Assembly (NCBI RefSeq): GCF_003008595.1
Contig: NZ_CP027669.1
Location: 3,782,001 to 3,846,000 of the forward strand
Length of the DNA: 64,000 nt
Source of the DNA: Simplicispira suum
GTDB lineage: Bacteria > Pseudomonadota > Gammaproteobacteria > Burkholderiales > Burkholderiaceae_C
Direction: 5' to 3'
The translations under genes and the position numbers were made by a program. The notes beneath the pieces were generated by a model that saw nothing but the letters and a program-made list of their open reading frames with translations, made no database searches and was not told the DNA's origin. Below, in pieces: positions 26,445-33,824 of the stretch (position 1 is the first letter of the stretch; each line of letters starts with the position of its first letter).

Positions 26445-27911
26445 TCAGCCGCCAGCGGCCATCTTTTCAACCTCGCGCGACGCGGCAATCTTGCCTTCGG
26501 CCAACTGGCTGCGGTGCTTGTCGATGCGCTTCAAGTCGTACAGGTAATTGACCATCAGGCCGTAGGCCTGTTTGTGGCCCTTGGCCGAGCGGTCGCCCGC
26601 CCAGTTGACGCGCTCGATACGCGCGCCATTGCCCAGGTGAAAGCGCGCTACCGGGTCCACGGGCCGGCCATCGACCATTTCCAGTGCCAGATAGCGCGCA
26701 GCGCATTGCTGCAGCCACAGGGCCACGGGCGCACGGGCTTCCAGCGTGCTGGCCTGCTCTGCGGCGGCCAGCAGCGCGGCGCTGGTAAGCGCTTCTGGTC
26801 CATCCAGTGCCAGCGCTCCGGCCAGCTCGGCGCGGCGCTTGTCGTCCAGGCGCTCCGACGCCTGAGCGGCGTTCTTGCCCAACCACGCGCGAAACCCCGG
26901 AATGGGCGAGAGCGTGGCGAACTGGCGCAGTCGCGGGAACTCGGCGCTCAGCGTTTCGGCCACGGTCTTGATGAGCGAATCACCAAAGCTCACTCCGCGC
27001 AGCCCCGTTTGCGTACTGCTGATGGAATAGAAGATGGCAGTGGTCGCACGATCCAGCGGCACCTGGGCCACGGTCTCGTCAAGCAGCGGCGCAATGCTGT
27101 CCGAGAGGTGCTCGACCAGCGCTACCTCGACAAAGATCAAGGGCTCGGTCGGCAGGCTCGGGTGAAAAAAGCCATAGCAGCGCCGGTCGCCCGCCAGCCG
27201 GTTTTTCAGGTCGGCCCAACTGCGGATGTCGTGCACGGCCTCGTACTTGATGAGCTTTTCGATCAAGGACGCGGGCGAGTCCCACGACAGGCGCTTGAGC
27301 TGCAGAAAGGCAACGTCGAACCAGGTGGAAAACAGCTGCTCCAGCTCGGCGTCCAGCGCCAGCAGGCGCTTGTCGGTCTTGAGCGCCTTGAGCAGCTCGG
27401 CGCGCAGCTCGATGAGAAAGCGCATCCCGTCCGGGAACGCGGCAAAGCGTTGCAGCAAGCGCGTGCGCGGCGAAGTCATGGCCCTGCGCAGCGCTATTTC
27501 AGCCTGCGCCTCATTGGGCGTGCCGACGGCGGCCTCGTAGCGCTCGCGCGCAGTCTTGAAGCGCGAGGCATCGGGTGAAAACTGCTCGCACAAAAGGAGC
27601 CAGAAGTCGCGCCGCTCGCCGGGCTCAGCGTCTTCGTACCATGCAGCCAGAGCCTGTGCGCGGCGTCCGCCCTCCACTTCGCTCACGCGCGGCGCAATCA
27701 CGTCCTGCAACTGCGTCAGCAGTCGGCGCAGCGCGCGCGGTGAGAGGCATTCCTCTCCCCGACGCATCGAGGCCTGCAAGCGCACGTGGGTGCTGCGTTC
27801 GGTTTTCGGCTTTTCGACCACAGGGGCATTGGCGTCGGCAGCCGAGCGGGCGCTGGTCAGCAGCGACACGCTGCGCGAAATCCATTCGGGAACGTTGTTC
27901 ATGGGCTCCAT
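26445..27911 (-). CDS. mcd: Malonyl-CoA decarboxylase
   Basis: The 488-residue protein decarboxylates malonyl-CoA to acetyl-CoA. It has an N-terminal helical domain to about residue 190 and a GNAT-like catalytic domain with FHPSLPTEPLIFVEVAL, FYSISSTQTGLRG (catalytic Ser) and ARFHLGNGARIERVNW (catalytic His). Length fits bacterial homologues. The start is ATG 27911, with a second in-frame ATG at 27902. It leads the operon mcd, crotonase, matB. The 121 bp upstream separate it from the LiuR-like regulator gene on the same strand. Confidence 0.93.
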   Translation of the reverse strand: MEPMNNVPEWISRSVSLLTSARSAADANAPVVEKPKTERSTHVRLQASMRRGEECLSPRALRRLLTQLQDVIAPRVSEVEGGRRAQALAAWYEDAEPGERRDFWLLLCEQFSPDASRFKTARERYEAAVGTPNEAQAEIALRRAMTSPRTRLLQRFAAFPDGMRFLIELRAELLKALKTDKRLLALDAELEQLFSTWFDVAFLQLKRLSWDSPASLIEKLIKYEAVHDIRSWADLKNRLAGDRRCYGFFHPSLPTEPLIFVEVALVEHLSDSIAPLLDETVAQVPLDRATTAIFYSISSTQTGLRGVSFGDSLIKTVAETLSAEFPRLRQFATLSPIPGFRAWLGKNAAQASERLDDKRRAELAGALALDGPEALTSAALLAAAEQASTLEARAPVALWLQQCAARYLALEMVDGRPVDPVARFHLGNGARIERVNWAGDRSAKGHKQAYGLMVNYLYDLKRIDKHRSQLAEGKIAASREVEKMAAGG

Positions 27912-28032
27912 CAGGCAAGTGGTGTGCAGGCGGCGCGTTGCCAGGGCGAGCGTCGTGCCGCAAGTGCATATTATTCCGGCAATTGCCAGACTGCCCCGTC
28001 AAAAGGCGCCGCGCCTGCCTCCCAATGGCGTA

Positions 28033-28521
28033 TCAGCCCGCTTCCAGCGGTGGCAAGCCCAAATTTTCTCGCACGCCGCTGTTGATGATGCGCAGCTCTG
28101 CCAGGCTGCTTTCGATGTGGGCGCGCTTTTGTTCCAGCTCGGCAATCGCGCCGTCCGTGCGCTCCAGCACATAACGCAGCTGCTGCTCACGCCCTTCTCC
28201 CGCCTGGCCGTACATGTCCAGGTACTGCTTGATTTCTGCCAGCGATGAGCCGAGCGCCTTGGCTCGCAGGATCAGCACCAGGCGCGCACGGTCGCGCCGG
28301 CTGTAGACACGCGTTCCATTGATGCGCCTGGGGCTCAGCAAGCCCTTGTCTTCGTAAAACCGCAGGGTGCGCGGCGTTACATCAAAGGCCCTGCACAGCT
28401 CGGTGACACCGAAAATCTCGGAGTGCACGTCGTCCGAGAAGTGATCGGCCAGCACCTGGCGCGCCGCCTCGGTGGCCGCAGCCTGGCGCTCGCCCGCGCT
28501 CTGCGTGTGGCCATCGGACAT
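28033..28521 (-). CDS. LiuR-like MerR family transcriptional regulator
   Basis: The 162-residue protein has a MerR winged helix (EIFGVTELCRAFDVTPRTLRFYEDKGLLSPRRINGTRVYSRRDRARL), a connector (LGSSLAEIKQYLDMYGQAG) and a dimer coiled coil (AIAELEQKRAHIESSLAELR). This resembles LiuR, the regulator of branched-chain acyl-CoA catabolism in Gamma- and Betaproteobacteria. The start is ATG 28521, two bases after the SCP2 stop, so the two genes form one operon. It is divergent from the carboxylase operon, and the palindrome at 28914-28927 is its likely operator. The effector is probably an acyl-CoA of the pathway. Confidence 0.82.
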   Translation of the reverse strand: MSDGHTQSAGERQAAATEAARQVLADHFSDDVHSEIFGVTELCRAFDVTPRTLRFYEDKGLLSPRRINGTRVYSRRDRARLVLILRAKALGSSLAEIKQYLDMYGQAGEGREQQLRYVLERTDGAIAELEQKRAHIESSLAELRIINSGVRENLGLPPLEAG

Positions 28522-28523
28522 CG

Positions 28524-28820
28524 TCAGATCACCCGCTGCAGCTTCATGGCAATGCTCATGTCGCCGCTGACCTTGAACTTGCCGCCCATGAAACCCGTGA
28601 CCGGATCGAGTTTGCCAGTGAGCAAGTTGTTCAGGTTGTCCAGGGTGATCTCCACCGTGCAATCGGCCTCGCCGTCTTCGTTGCTGACGGTGTTGGGGCT
28701 GGAAACGCCGTCAATAAGGATTTGGCCGTCGGCTCCGCAGTCGAATTTGAGTACGGCGTCTAGGCCGCTGCTGTCGCCCACTTTGGCGCGGATGGCGTCG
28801 GTGCATTCCTGGAGGTTCAT
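28524..28820 (-). CDS. SCP2 sterol-binding domain protein
   Basis: The 98-residue protein consists of one SCP2 domain: CGADGQILIDG, DCTVEITLDNLNNLLTGKLDPVTGFMGGKFKVSGDMSIAMKL. Such domains bind acyl-CoAs, fatty acids or hydrophobic lipids in a tunnel. The start is ATG 28820, preceded on its strand by GGAACACC. It is the first gene of a two-gene operon with the LiuR-like regulator and is divergent from the carboxylase operon, so it may carry or buffer the hydrophobic acyl substrates of that pathway. Confidence 0.88.
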   Translation of the reverse strand: MNLQECTDAIRAKVGDSSGLDAVLKFDCGADGQILIDGVSSPNTVSNEDGEADCTVEITLDNLNNLLTGKLDPVTGFMGGKFKVSGDMSIAMKLQRVI

Positions 28821-28912
28821 GGTGTTCCTTGTGAAAGTTGAATAAACAAGGTCAGCATCATAAGACCATTGCATTCCCCACAGCATAGGGAAAATGCCTA
28901 ATGGCAAGTTAC

Positions 28913-28941
28913 TTGACGTTAACGTCATGTTGAAATCTAAT
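28913..28941 (+). promoter_or_regulatory. Promoter with LiuR-like operator for the carboxylase operon
   Basis: The perfect palindrome TGACGTTAACGTCA (28914-28927) overlaps the -35 hexamer TTGACG (28913-28918), and TCTAAT (28936-28941) follows at 17 bp spacing. A similar site, TTGACGTTTACGTAAA, stands before etfBA. It resembles the LiuR motif as I recall it. Confidence 0.65.
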
Positions 28942-28967
28942 GCGTTATCCATGCAGCTGTATCCGAC

Positions 28968-29876
28968 ATGAACCCATCTACTCCCCCACTCCAGACCACT
29001 GACGCCACCGGGAAGCGCTACCACAGCGTGTTCCGTGACGGGCTTTTCACAGGCCGCACCTTTTGGGTGACAGGAGGCGGCAGCGGCATTGGCCGCTGCA
29101 CCGCACACGAGCTGGCCTCGCTGGGCGCGCGCGTTGTCATCAGCGGGCGCACCGCTGAAAAACTGGACCGCGTGGCCCAGGAAATCCGCGAGGACGGCGG
29201 CCTGTGCGAGACCATTGCCTTCGACATCCGCGACGAAGATGCCGTGAAGGCCGCCGTGGCCGAGGTGGTGGCGCGCGTCGGCCGCATCGACGGTCTGGTC
29301 AACAACGCAGGCGGCCAGTTCCCGGCGCCGCTGCAGGCCATCAGCAAGCGCGGCTTCGAAGCGGTGGTCAGCAACAACCTTACAGGCGGCTTTTTGATGA
29401 TGCGCGAAGTGTTTCTGCAAAGCATGCAGGAGCATGGCGGCGCAATCGTCAACATGACGGCCGACTTTCGCAACGGCATGCCGGGCATGGCCCACTCGGG
29501 CGCTGCGCGCTCAGGCATGAGCAACCTGACCATGAGCGCGGCTTTTGAGTGGGCCAGCAGCGGCGTGCGTGTCAACGCGGTGGCCCCGGGCTGGGTGGCC
29601 TCCTCCGGCATGGACAGCTACGGGGGCGCTGTGAAAGCCCTGATCCCGAAGCTGCGCGAACACGTACCGCTGCGCCGCCTGGCAACCGAGGCAGAAATCA
29701 GCGCCGCCATCGTCTTCCTGCTCAGCCCCGGCGCCGCCTTCATCACCGGCATCACGCTGCAGATCGACGGCGCCGCCTCACTGGGTGCACCGCTTTTCCC
29801 CATCATGGAACACCAGCGGTCGCAGCCCTTTGAAGGCTTTCATCGCGCCCAGACGCCGGAGGTGCTGAATCCATGA
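28968..29876 (+). CDS. SDR family oxidoreductase (PECR/dienoyl-CoA-reductase-like), first gene of the carboxylase operon
   Basis: The 302-residue protein has the cofactor motif TGGGSGIG and NNAGGQFPAPLQ. Instead of YxxxK it has HSGAARSGMSNLTMSAAFEW, as in peroxisomal trans-2-enoyl-CoA reductase and 2,4-dienoyl-CoA reductase-like SDRs. A C-terminal extension (SLGAPLFPIMEHQRSQPFEG) is also typical of that group. It overlaps the carboxyltransferase gene by ATGA. In the Atu pathway SDR proteins (AtuB, AtuG) accompany the carboxylase; here it may reduce an enoyl- or dienoyl-CoA intermediate. The substrate is inferred from context only. Confidence 0.85.
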   Translation: MNPSTPPLQTTDATGKRYHSVFRDGLFTGRTFWVTGGGSGIGRCTAHELASLGARVVISGRTAEKLDRVAQEIREDGGLCETIAFDIRDEDAVKAAVAEVVARVGRIDGLVNNAGGQFPAPLQAISKRGFEAVVSNNLTGGFLMMREVFLQSMQEHGGAIVNMTADFRNGMPGMAHSGAARSGMSNLTMSAAFEWASSGVRVNAVAPGWVASSGMDSYGGAVKALIPKLREHVPLRRLATEAEISAAIVFLLSPGAAFITGITLQIDGAASLGAPLFPIMEHQRSQPFEGFHRAQTPEVLNP

Positions 29877-31495
29877 CAGCTCTGCGCTCCCTCATCGACA
29901 CGCGCAGCGACGCCTTTCGCCGCAATGCCGAACGCATGGCCGAGCGCCTGGCCCTGGTGCAAGGCCTGCAGGGCAAGGTGGTGGCCGAGTCGGCCTCGAA
30001 ACGCGAAAAATTCGAAAAAAAGGGCCAGCTGCTTCCGCGTGAGCGTGTGGCCCGCCTGCTCGACCGGGGCAGCAGCTTCCTGGAACTCTCGGCCCTGGCG
30101 GGGCTGGGCATGCACGACGACGACGGCAAGAAGGCCGTGCTGGGTGGTGGCTCCATCGTCGGCATCGGCCAGGTGGCGGGCAAGCGCGTGCTGATTTCCG
30201 CCAGCGACAGCGCCGTCAAGGGCGGTACCGTGGCGCCCATGGGCCTCAAGAAAGGCCTGCGCGCCCAGGCGATTGCACTGCAGAACAAGCTGCCGCTGAT
30301 TGCGCTGGTCGAATCGGGCGGCGCCAACCTGATGTACCAGGCCGACATTTTTGTCGATGGCGGGCGCAGCTTTGCCAACCAGGCACGCCTGTCAGCCGCC
30401 GGTATTCCGCAAATTGCCGTGGTGCACGGGTCATCGACGGCCGGCGGCGCCTACCTGCCCGGCCTGTCCGACTATGTGGTGCTGGTGAAAGACCGCTCCA
30501 GCATCTACCTGGCGGGCCCGCCCCTGGTGAAAGCCGCCATTGGCGAAGACACCACCGACGACGAACTGGGCGGCAGCGACCTGCACGCCAGCGTGACCGG
30601 CCTGGGCGAATACCTGGCCGAGAACGATGCCCACGCCATCGCCCTGGCACGCGATCTGATGGACCACCTGCCCTGGGACGATGCAGGCGGCCCGAATACC
30701 ACTGCGCGCGCGCCGCTGTACGACGCTGCCGAACTGATGGGCATTGTGCCTGCCGACGAACGTGAACCGTACGACGCCCGCGAGATCATTGCCCGCATCG
30801 TCGATGGCTCGCACTTTCTGGAATTCAAGGCCAGCTTCGACCGCGACACCCTGTGCGGCCATGCCCGCATCGACGGCCACCGCGTGGGCATCATCGCCAA
30901 CAACGGCCCGATCCAGCCCACGGGTTCAGTGAAGGCCGCGCAGTTCATCCAGCTGTGCGACCAGAGCGGCACACCACTGGTGTTTTTGCAGAACACCACG
31001 GGCTACATGGTGGGCACGGCGGCCGAGCGGGCGGGTGCCATCAAGCACGGCAGCAAGATGATCCAGGCCGTGGCGAATGCGCGGGTGCCCAAGTTCACCA
31101 TCGTGGTCGGCGGCTCGTTTGGTGCCGGCAACTACGGCATGTGCGGGCGCGGGTTTGATCCGGACTTCATCTTCACCTGGCCTACCGCGCGCACTGCCGT
31201 CATGGGCGGCGCGCAGGCGGCCATGGTCATGGAAATGATCAGCCGCGGCAAGTTGGAGCGCGCTGGCGTGCCGATGAACGAGCAGGCCGAGGCCGGTATC
31301 CAGGCCATGAGCGACCAGCTCAGGCGGCGCCTGGATGCCGAGTCGGACGTGCTGTTCGGCACCGCCCGCCTGTGGGACGACGGAATCATCGACCCGCGCG
31401 ACACCCGCAGCGTGCTGGCGCAATGCCTGGCCATGGCGCACGACGCCCGCGCGCGCGCGCTGCGCCCCAACACCTTTGGCGTGGCGCGCTTCTAA
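29873..31495 (+). CDS. Acyl-CoA carboxylase beta (carboxyltransferase) subunit, geranyl-CoA carboxylase (AtuC)-like
   Basis: The 540-residue carboxyltransferase transfers CO2 from biotin to the gamma-methyl carbon of a 3-methyl-2-enoyl-CoA. It has two crotonase-like halves: VESGGANLMYQADIF, GSSTAGGAYLPGLSDYVVLV, IYLAGPPLVKAAIGE, then IIANNGPIQPTGSVKAAQFIQ, LQNTTGYMVGTAAERAG and GSFGAGNYGMCGRGFDPDF. The segment IFVDGGRSFANQA replaces the FPDREHFGRIFYNQA-like motif I recall from methylcrotonyl-CoA carboxylases and fits AtuC-type enzymes with a roomier acyl pocket. It is translationally coupled to the SDR gene. The partner alpha subunit is encoded at 33825. Confidence 0.85.
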   Translation: MTALRSLIDTRSDAFRRNAERMAERLALVQGLQGKVVAESASKREKFEKKGQLLPRERVARLLDRGSSFLELSALAGLGMHDDDGKKAVLGGGSIVGIGQVAGKRVLISASDSAVKGGTVAPMGLKKGLRAQAIALQNKLPLIALVESGGANLMYQADIFVDGGRSFANQARLSAAGIPQIAVVHGSSTAGGAYLPGLSDYVVLVKDRSSIYLAGPPLVKAAIGEDTTDDELGGSDLHASVTGLGEYLAENDAHAIALARDLMDHLPWDDAGGPNTTARAPLYDAAELMGIVPADEREPYDAREIIARIVDGSHFLEFKASFDRDTLCGHARIDGHRVGIIANNGPIQPTGSVKAAQFIQLCDQSGTPLVFLQNTTGYMVGTAAERAGAIKHGSKMIQAVANARVPKFTIVVGGSFGAGNYGMCGRGFDPDFIFTWPTARTAVMGGAQAAMVMEMISRGKLERAGVPMNEQAEAGIQAMSDQLRRRLDAESDVLFGTARLWDDGIIDPRDTRSVLAQCLAMAHDARARALRPNTFGVARF

Positions 31496-31534
31496 GCCCA
31501 TCGCGCTCCCACAATTTTTTCTGGAGAGAACCCC

Positions 31535-32686
31535 ATGCAATTCACCCCCGAGCACGAGCAGATTGCCGACACCGTGCGCAAGTTTGTCGCCAACGAGATC
31601 AACCCCTTCACGGCCGAATGGGAAAAGGCCGGCATCTTCCCCGCACGCGCGCTCTTCAAGAAGATGGGCGACCTGGGCCTGCTGGGCATCAAGTACCCCA
31701 CCGAATTTGGCGGAATGGGGCTGGACTTCAGCTACTCCATGGTGATGGCCGAGGCCCTGGGCGATTGCAACGTGGGCGGCGTACCCATGGCCATTGGCGT
31801 GCAGACGGACATGTGCACCCCGGCGCTGGCGCGCTTTGGCTCGGACGAGCTGCGCAAGGAGTTTCTGGCCCCCGCCATTGCCGGTGACATGGTGGGCTGC
31901 ATCGGCGTGAGCGAGGTCACCGGCGGCTCCGACGTCGCCGCCCTCAAGACCACGGCGCGCAAGGACGGTGGCGACTATGTCATCAATGGCTCCAAGATGT
32001 GGATCACCAACGGCATGCAGGCCGACTGGTGCTGCCTGCTGGCCAACACCTCGGACGGCCCGGTGCACAAGAACAAGTCGCTCATCCTGGTGCCCATGGA
32101 TGCGCCCGGCATCACGCGCCAGAAGATCGAGAAGATCGGCATGCATTCGAGCGACACGGCGCAGCTGTTCTTTGACAACGTGCGCGTACCCCAGCGCAAC
32201 CTGATTGGCCAGGAAGGCGCGGGCTTCATGTTCCAGATGCTGCAGTTCCAGGAAGAGCGCCTGTACGGCGCGGCCGGCTGCCTGCGCTCGCTCGACAAGC
32301 TGATCGACCGGACCATCGAATACACCCGCCAGCGCCAGACCTTCGGCCAGCCCATTCTGAACAACCAGGTGGTGCACTTTCGCCTGGCTGAGCTGCGCAC
32401 CGAGGTCGAAGCGTTGCGTGCCCTCACCTACCGCGCCGTGGAGTCCTATGTCTCCGGCAAGGACGTCACCAAACTCGCTTCCATGGCCAAGCTCAAAGCC
32501 GGGCGCCTCTCGCGCGAAGTGGCCGACAGCTGCCTGCAGTACTGGGGCGGCATGGGCTTCACTGCCGACAACCCCATCTCGCAGGCCTACCGCGACAGCC
32601 GACTCATCTCCATCGGCGGCGGTGCTGACGAAATCATGCTGGGGATCATCTGCAAGCTCGAAGGCACGCTGCCCGAAAGGAAGTGA
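31535..32686 (+). CDS. Acyl-CoA dehydrogenase, citronellyl-CoA dehydrogenase (AtuD)-like
   Basis: The 383-residue flavoenzyme follows the acyl-CoA dehydrogenase layout: CIGVSEVTGGSDVA, MWITNGMQADW, and SLILVPMDAPGITR. The usual catalytic Glu near the C-terminus is absent (SIGGGADEIM instead of YEGT), and a Glu in FQEERL (residue 241) takes the position used in isovaleryl-CoA dehydrogenase. The stretch VPMAIGVQTDMCTPALARFGSDELR matches AtuD as I know it. The start, ATG 31535, is preceded by GGAGAG. It should pass electrons to ETF, whose operon carries a similar operator. Confidence 0.87.
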   Translation: MQFTPEHEQIADTVRKFVANEINPFTAEWEKAGIFPARALFKKMGDLGLLGIKYPTEFGGMGLDFSYSMVMAEALGDCNVGGVPMAIGVQTDMCTPALARFGSDELRKEFLAPAIAGDMVGCIGVSEVTGGSDVAALKTTARKDGGDYVINGSKMWITNGMQADWCCLLANTSDGPVHKNKSLILVPMDAPGITRQKIEKIGMHSSDTAQLFFDNVRVPQRNLIGQEGAGFMFQMLQFQEERLYGAAGCLRSLDKLIDRTIEYTRQRQTFGQPILNNQVVHFRLAELRTEVEALRALTYRAVESYVSGKDVTKLASMAKLKAGRLSREVADSCLQYWGGMGFTADNPISQAYRDSRLISIGGGADEIMLGIICKLEGTLPERK

Positions 32687-32689
32687 GCA

Positions 32690-32835
32690 ACCCCCTGCGG
32701 CGCTGCGCGCCTTCCCCCTTCTCTTGCATCGCTGCGCGATGCGCAAGGGGGACGCCCCCAGCGCCCGTATTGGAGGGTACTGGCGGCCCTTGCGCGGGAG
32801 CCGCTGGCTTGGGCCGCGCCCATTTCATAGGCCGC
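32690..32835. repeat. Mosaic GC-rich intergenic repeat, copy A
   Basis: The segment contains CGCTGCGCGCCTTCCCCCTT, a GCATCGC/GCGATGC hairpin, AAGGGGGACGCCCCCAGCGC, and GGCGGCCCTTGCGCGGGAGC with CCGCTGG. It shares blocks with 63390-63600 and 56620-56702. It separates the AtuD-like and AtuE-like genes within the operon. Confidence 0.65.
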
Positions 32836-32867
32836 GGGTAGTGCACCGCAGAGTGAATTACAGATAT

Positions 32868-32935
32868 CAAAGGTCACCATTTGCTATGAAAACGGAAGCT
32901 ATTACCGCTTTAAATACGGGCGCTGTGCTCGAAAT
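32868..32935 (+). repeat. Copy 7 (diverged) of ~60-bp repeat at the start of the AtuE-like gene
   Basis: The segment TTTGCTATGAAAACGGAAGC, TATTACCGCTTTAAATACGG, GCGCTGTGCTCGAAATT aligns at TTGCT, AGCT, GCTT, GCGCT and AATT with the reverse complement of copy 8. The start codon of the hydratase lies inside it. Confidence 0.4.
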
Positions 32936-33704
32936 TACCTTGAATCGCCCCGAGGTGCGCAACGCCATGTCTTTGGCCATGGTGGGTGAGTTGCGCCAAG
33001 CGCTTGCGCAGGCCGAATCCACGGTAGGCACGGCACAGGCCATCCGCGTGGTGGTGCTGCGCGGTGCGGGTGGGCATTTCTGCGCCGGGGGCGACCTCAA
33101 GGACATGGCAGCGGCCCGCATGCGCACCTTGCAGAACGCGGGCGACGCTGCCGATCCCATTGCCCACGTGAACGCCGAATTTGGCCACCTCTGCGCGGCG
33201 TTTGCCAACACCCCGCTGGCGCTAGTGGTGGTGCTGGAGGGCACGGTGATGGGCGGTGGCTTTGGTCTGGCCTGCGTGGCCGATGTGGCGATTGCCACTG
33301 AGACCGCCCGCTTCCGACTGCCCGAAACGTCGCTCGGCGTGGTGCCCGCGCAGATTGCACCTTTTCTCGTCGAACGGCTGGGCTACTCGCAGGCCAAGCG
33401 CCTGGCCGTGACCGGCGGGCGGCTCGATGCAGCCCAGGCATTGGCCATGGGCCTGGTGCACCAGCAGGTGGCGACAGGCGAAGTGGATGCCGCAGTGCAA
33501 GCCGTGTTGGCCAACATCCTGGCCTGCGCGCCCGGTGCGTTGGCGGCCACCAAGGCGCTGATGGCCAAGGCCCGCTGGAGCGCTCCCGCCGATTTGGTGG
33601 ACGAAGCCGCCGCCATCTTCTCGCGCGCCGTGCAGGGCCCCGAGGGCCAGGAAGGCACGAGCGCATTTCTGCAAAAACGCAAACCAAACTGGGTTCCGGC
33701 ATGA
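32886..33704 (+). CDS. Enoyl-CoA hydratase, isohexenylglutaconyl-CoA hydratase (AtuE)-like
   Basis: The 272-residue crotonase has GGHFCAGGDLKDMA and GTVMGGGFGLACVADVAIA, with Gly at the first catalytic Glu position, and keeps the second Glu in FRLPETSLGVVPAQI. This pattern is seen in hydratases for glutaconyl-type CoA esters. It should hydrate the carboxylated enoyl-CoA made by the neighbouring carboxylase. I chose ATG 32886, where the typical crotonase N-terminal strand begins. The first ~15 residues seem to derive from the ~60-bp repeat. The stop overlaps a vestigial start codon at 33701 (ATGA). Confidence 0.83.
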   Translation: MKTEAITALNTGAVLEITLNRPEVRNAMSLAMVGELRQALAQAESTVGTAQAIRVVVLRGAGGHFCAGGDLKDMAAARMRTLQNAGDAADPIAHVNAEFGHLCAAFANTPLALVVVLEGTVMGGGFGLACVADVAIATETARFRLPETSLGVVPAQIAPFLVERLGYSQAKRLAVTGGRLDAAQALAMGLVHQQVATGEVDAAVQAVLANILACAPGALAATKALMAKARWSAPADLVDEAAAIFSRAVQGPEGQEGTSAFLQKRKPNWVPA

Positions 33705-33740
33705 GTTTTTCAAAAATACTGATTGCAAACCGGGGTGACC
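33701..33740 (+). pseudogene. Vestigial 5' end of a biotin carboxylase gene
   Basis: ATG 33701 overlaps the hydratase stop and encodes MSFSKILIANRGD before running into unrelated low-complexity sequence. KILIANRG is the universal N-terminus of biotin carboxylases. The intact carboxylase gene 124 bp downstream starts MFKKILIANRGE, with several synonymous differences in the shared codons. The fragment is therefore a remnant of another copy, or of the original gene start. Confidence 0.6.
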
Positions 33741-33824
33741 AGCCGCGCAGCGGCGCAGCGGCGAAGCCAAATTGCCTGGTGCGCGCAGCGCACACAGGCG
33801 GTTTCTCCGCGATAGGGGCACGAC

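Noticed and set aside
31535..32686. Inactive acyl-CoA dehydrogenase because the YEGT Glu is missing
   Set aside because: A Glu in FQEERL (residue 241) occupies the alternative catalytic position used by isovaleryl-CoA dehydrogenase, and the AtuD group shares this arrangement.
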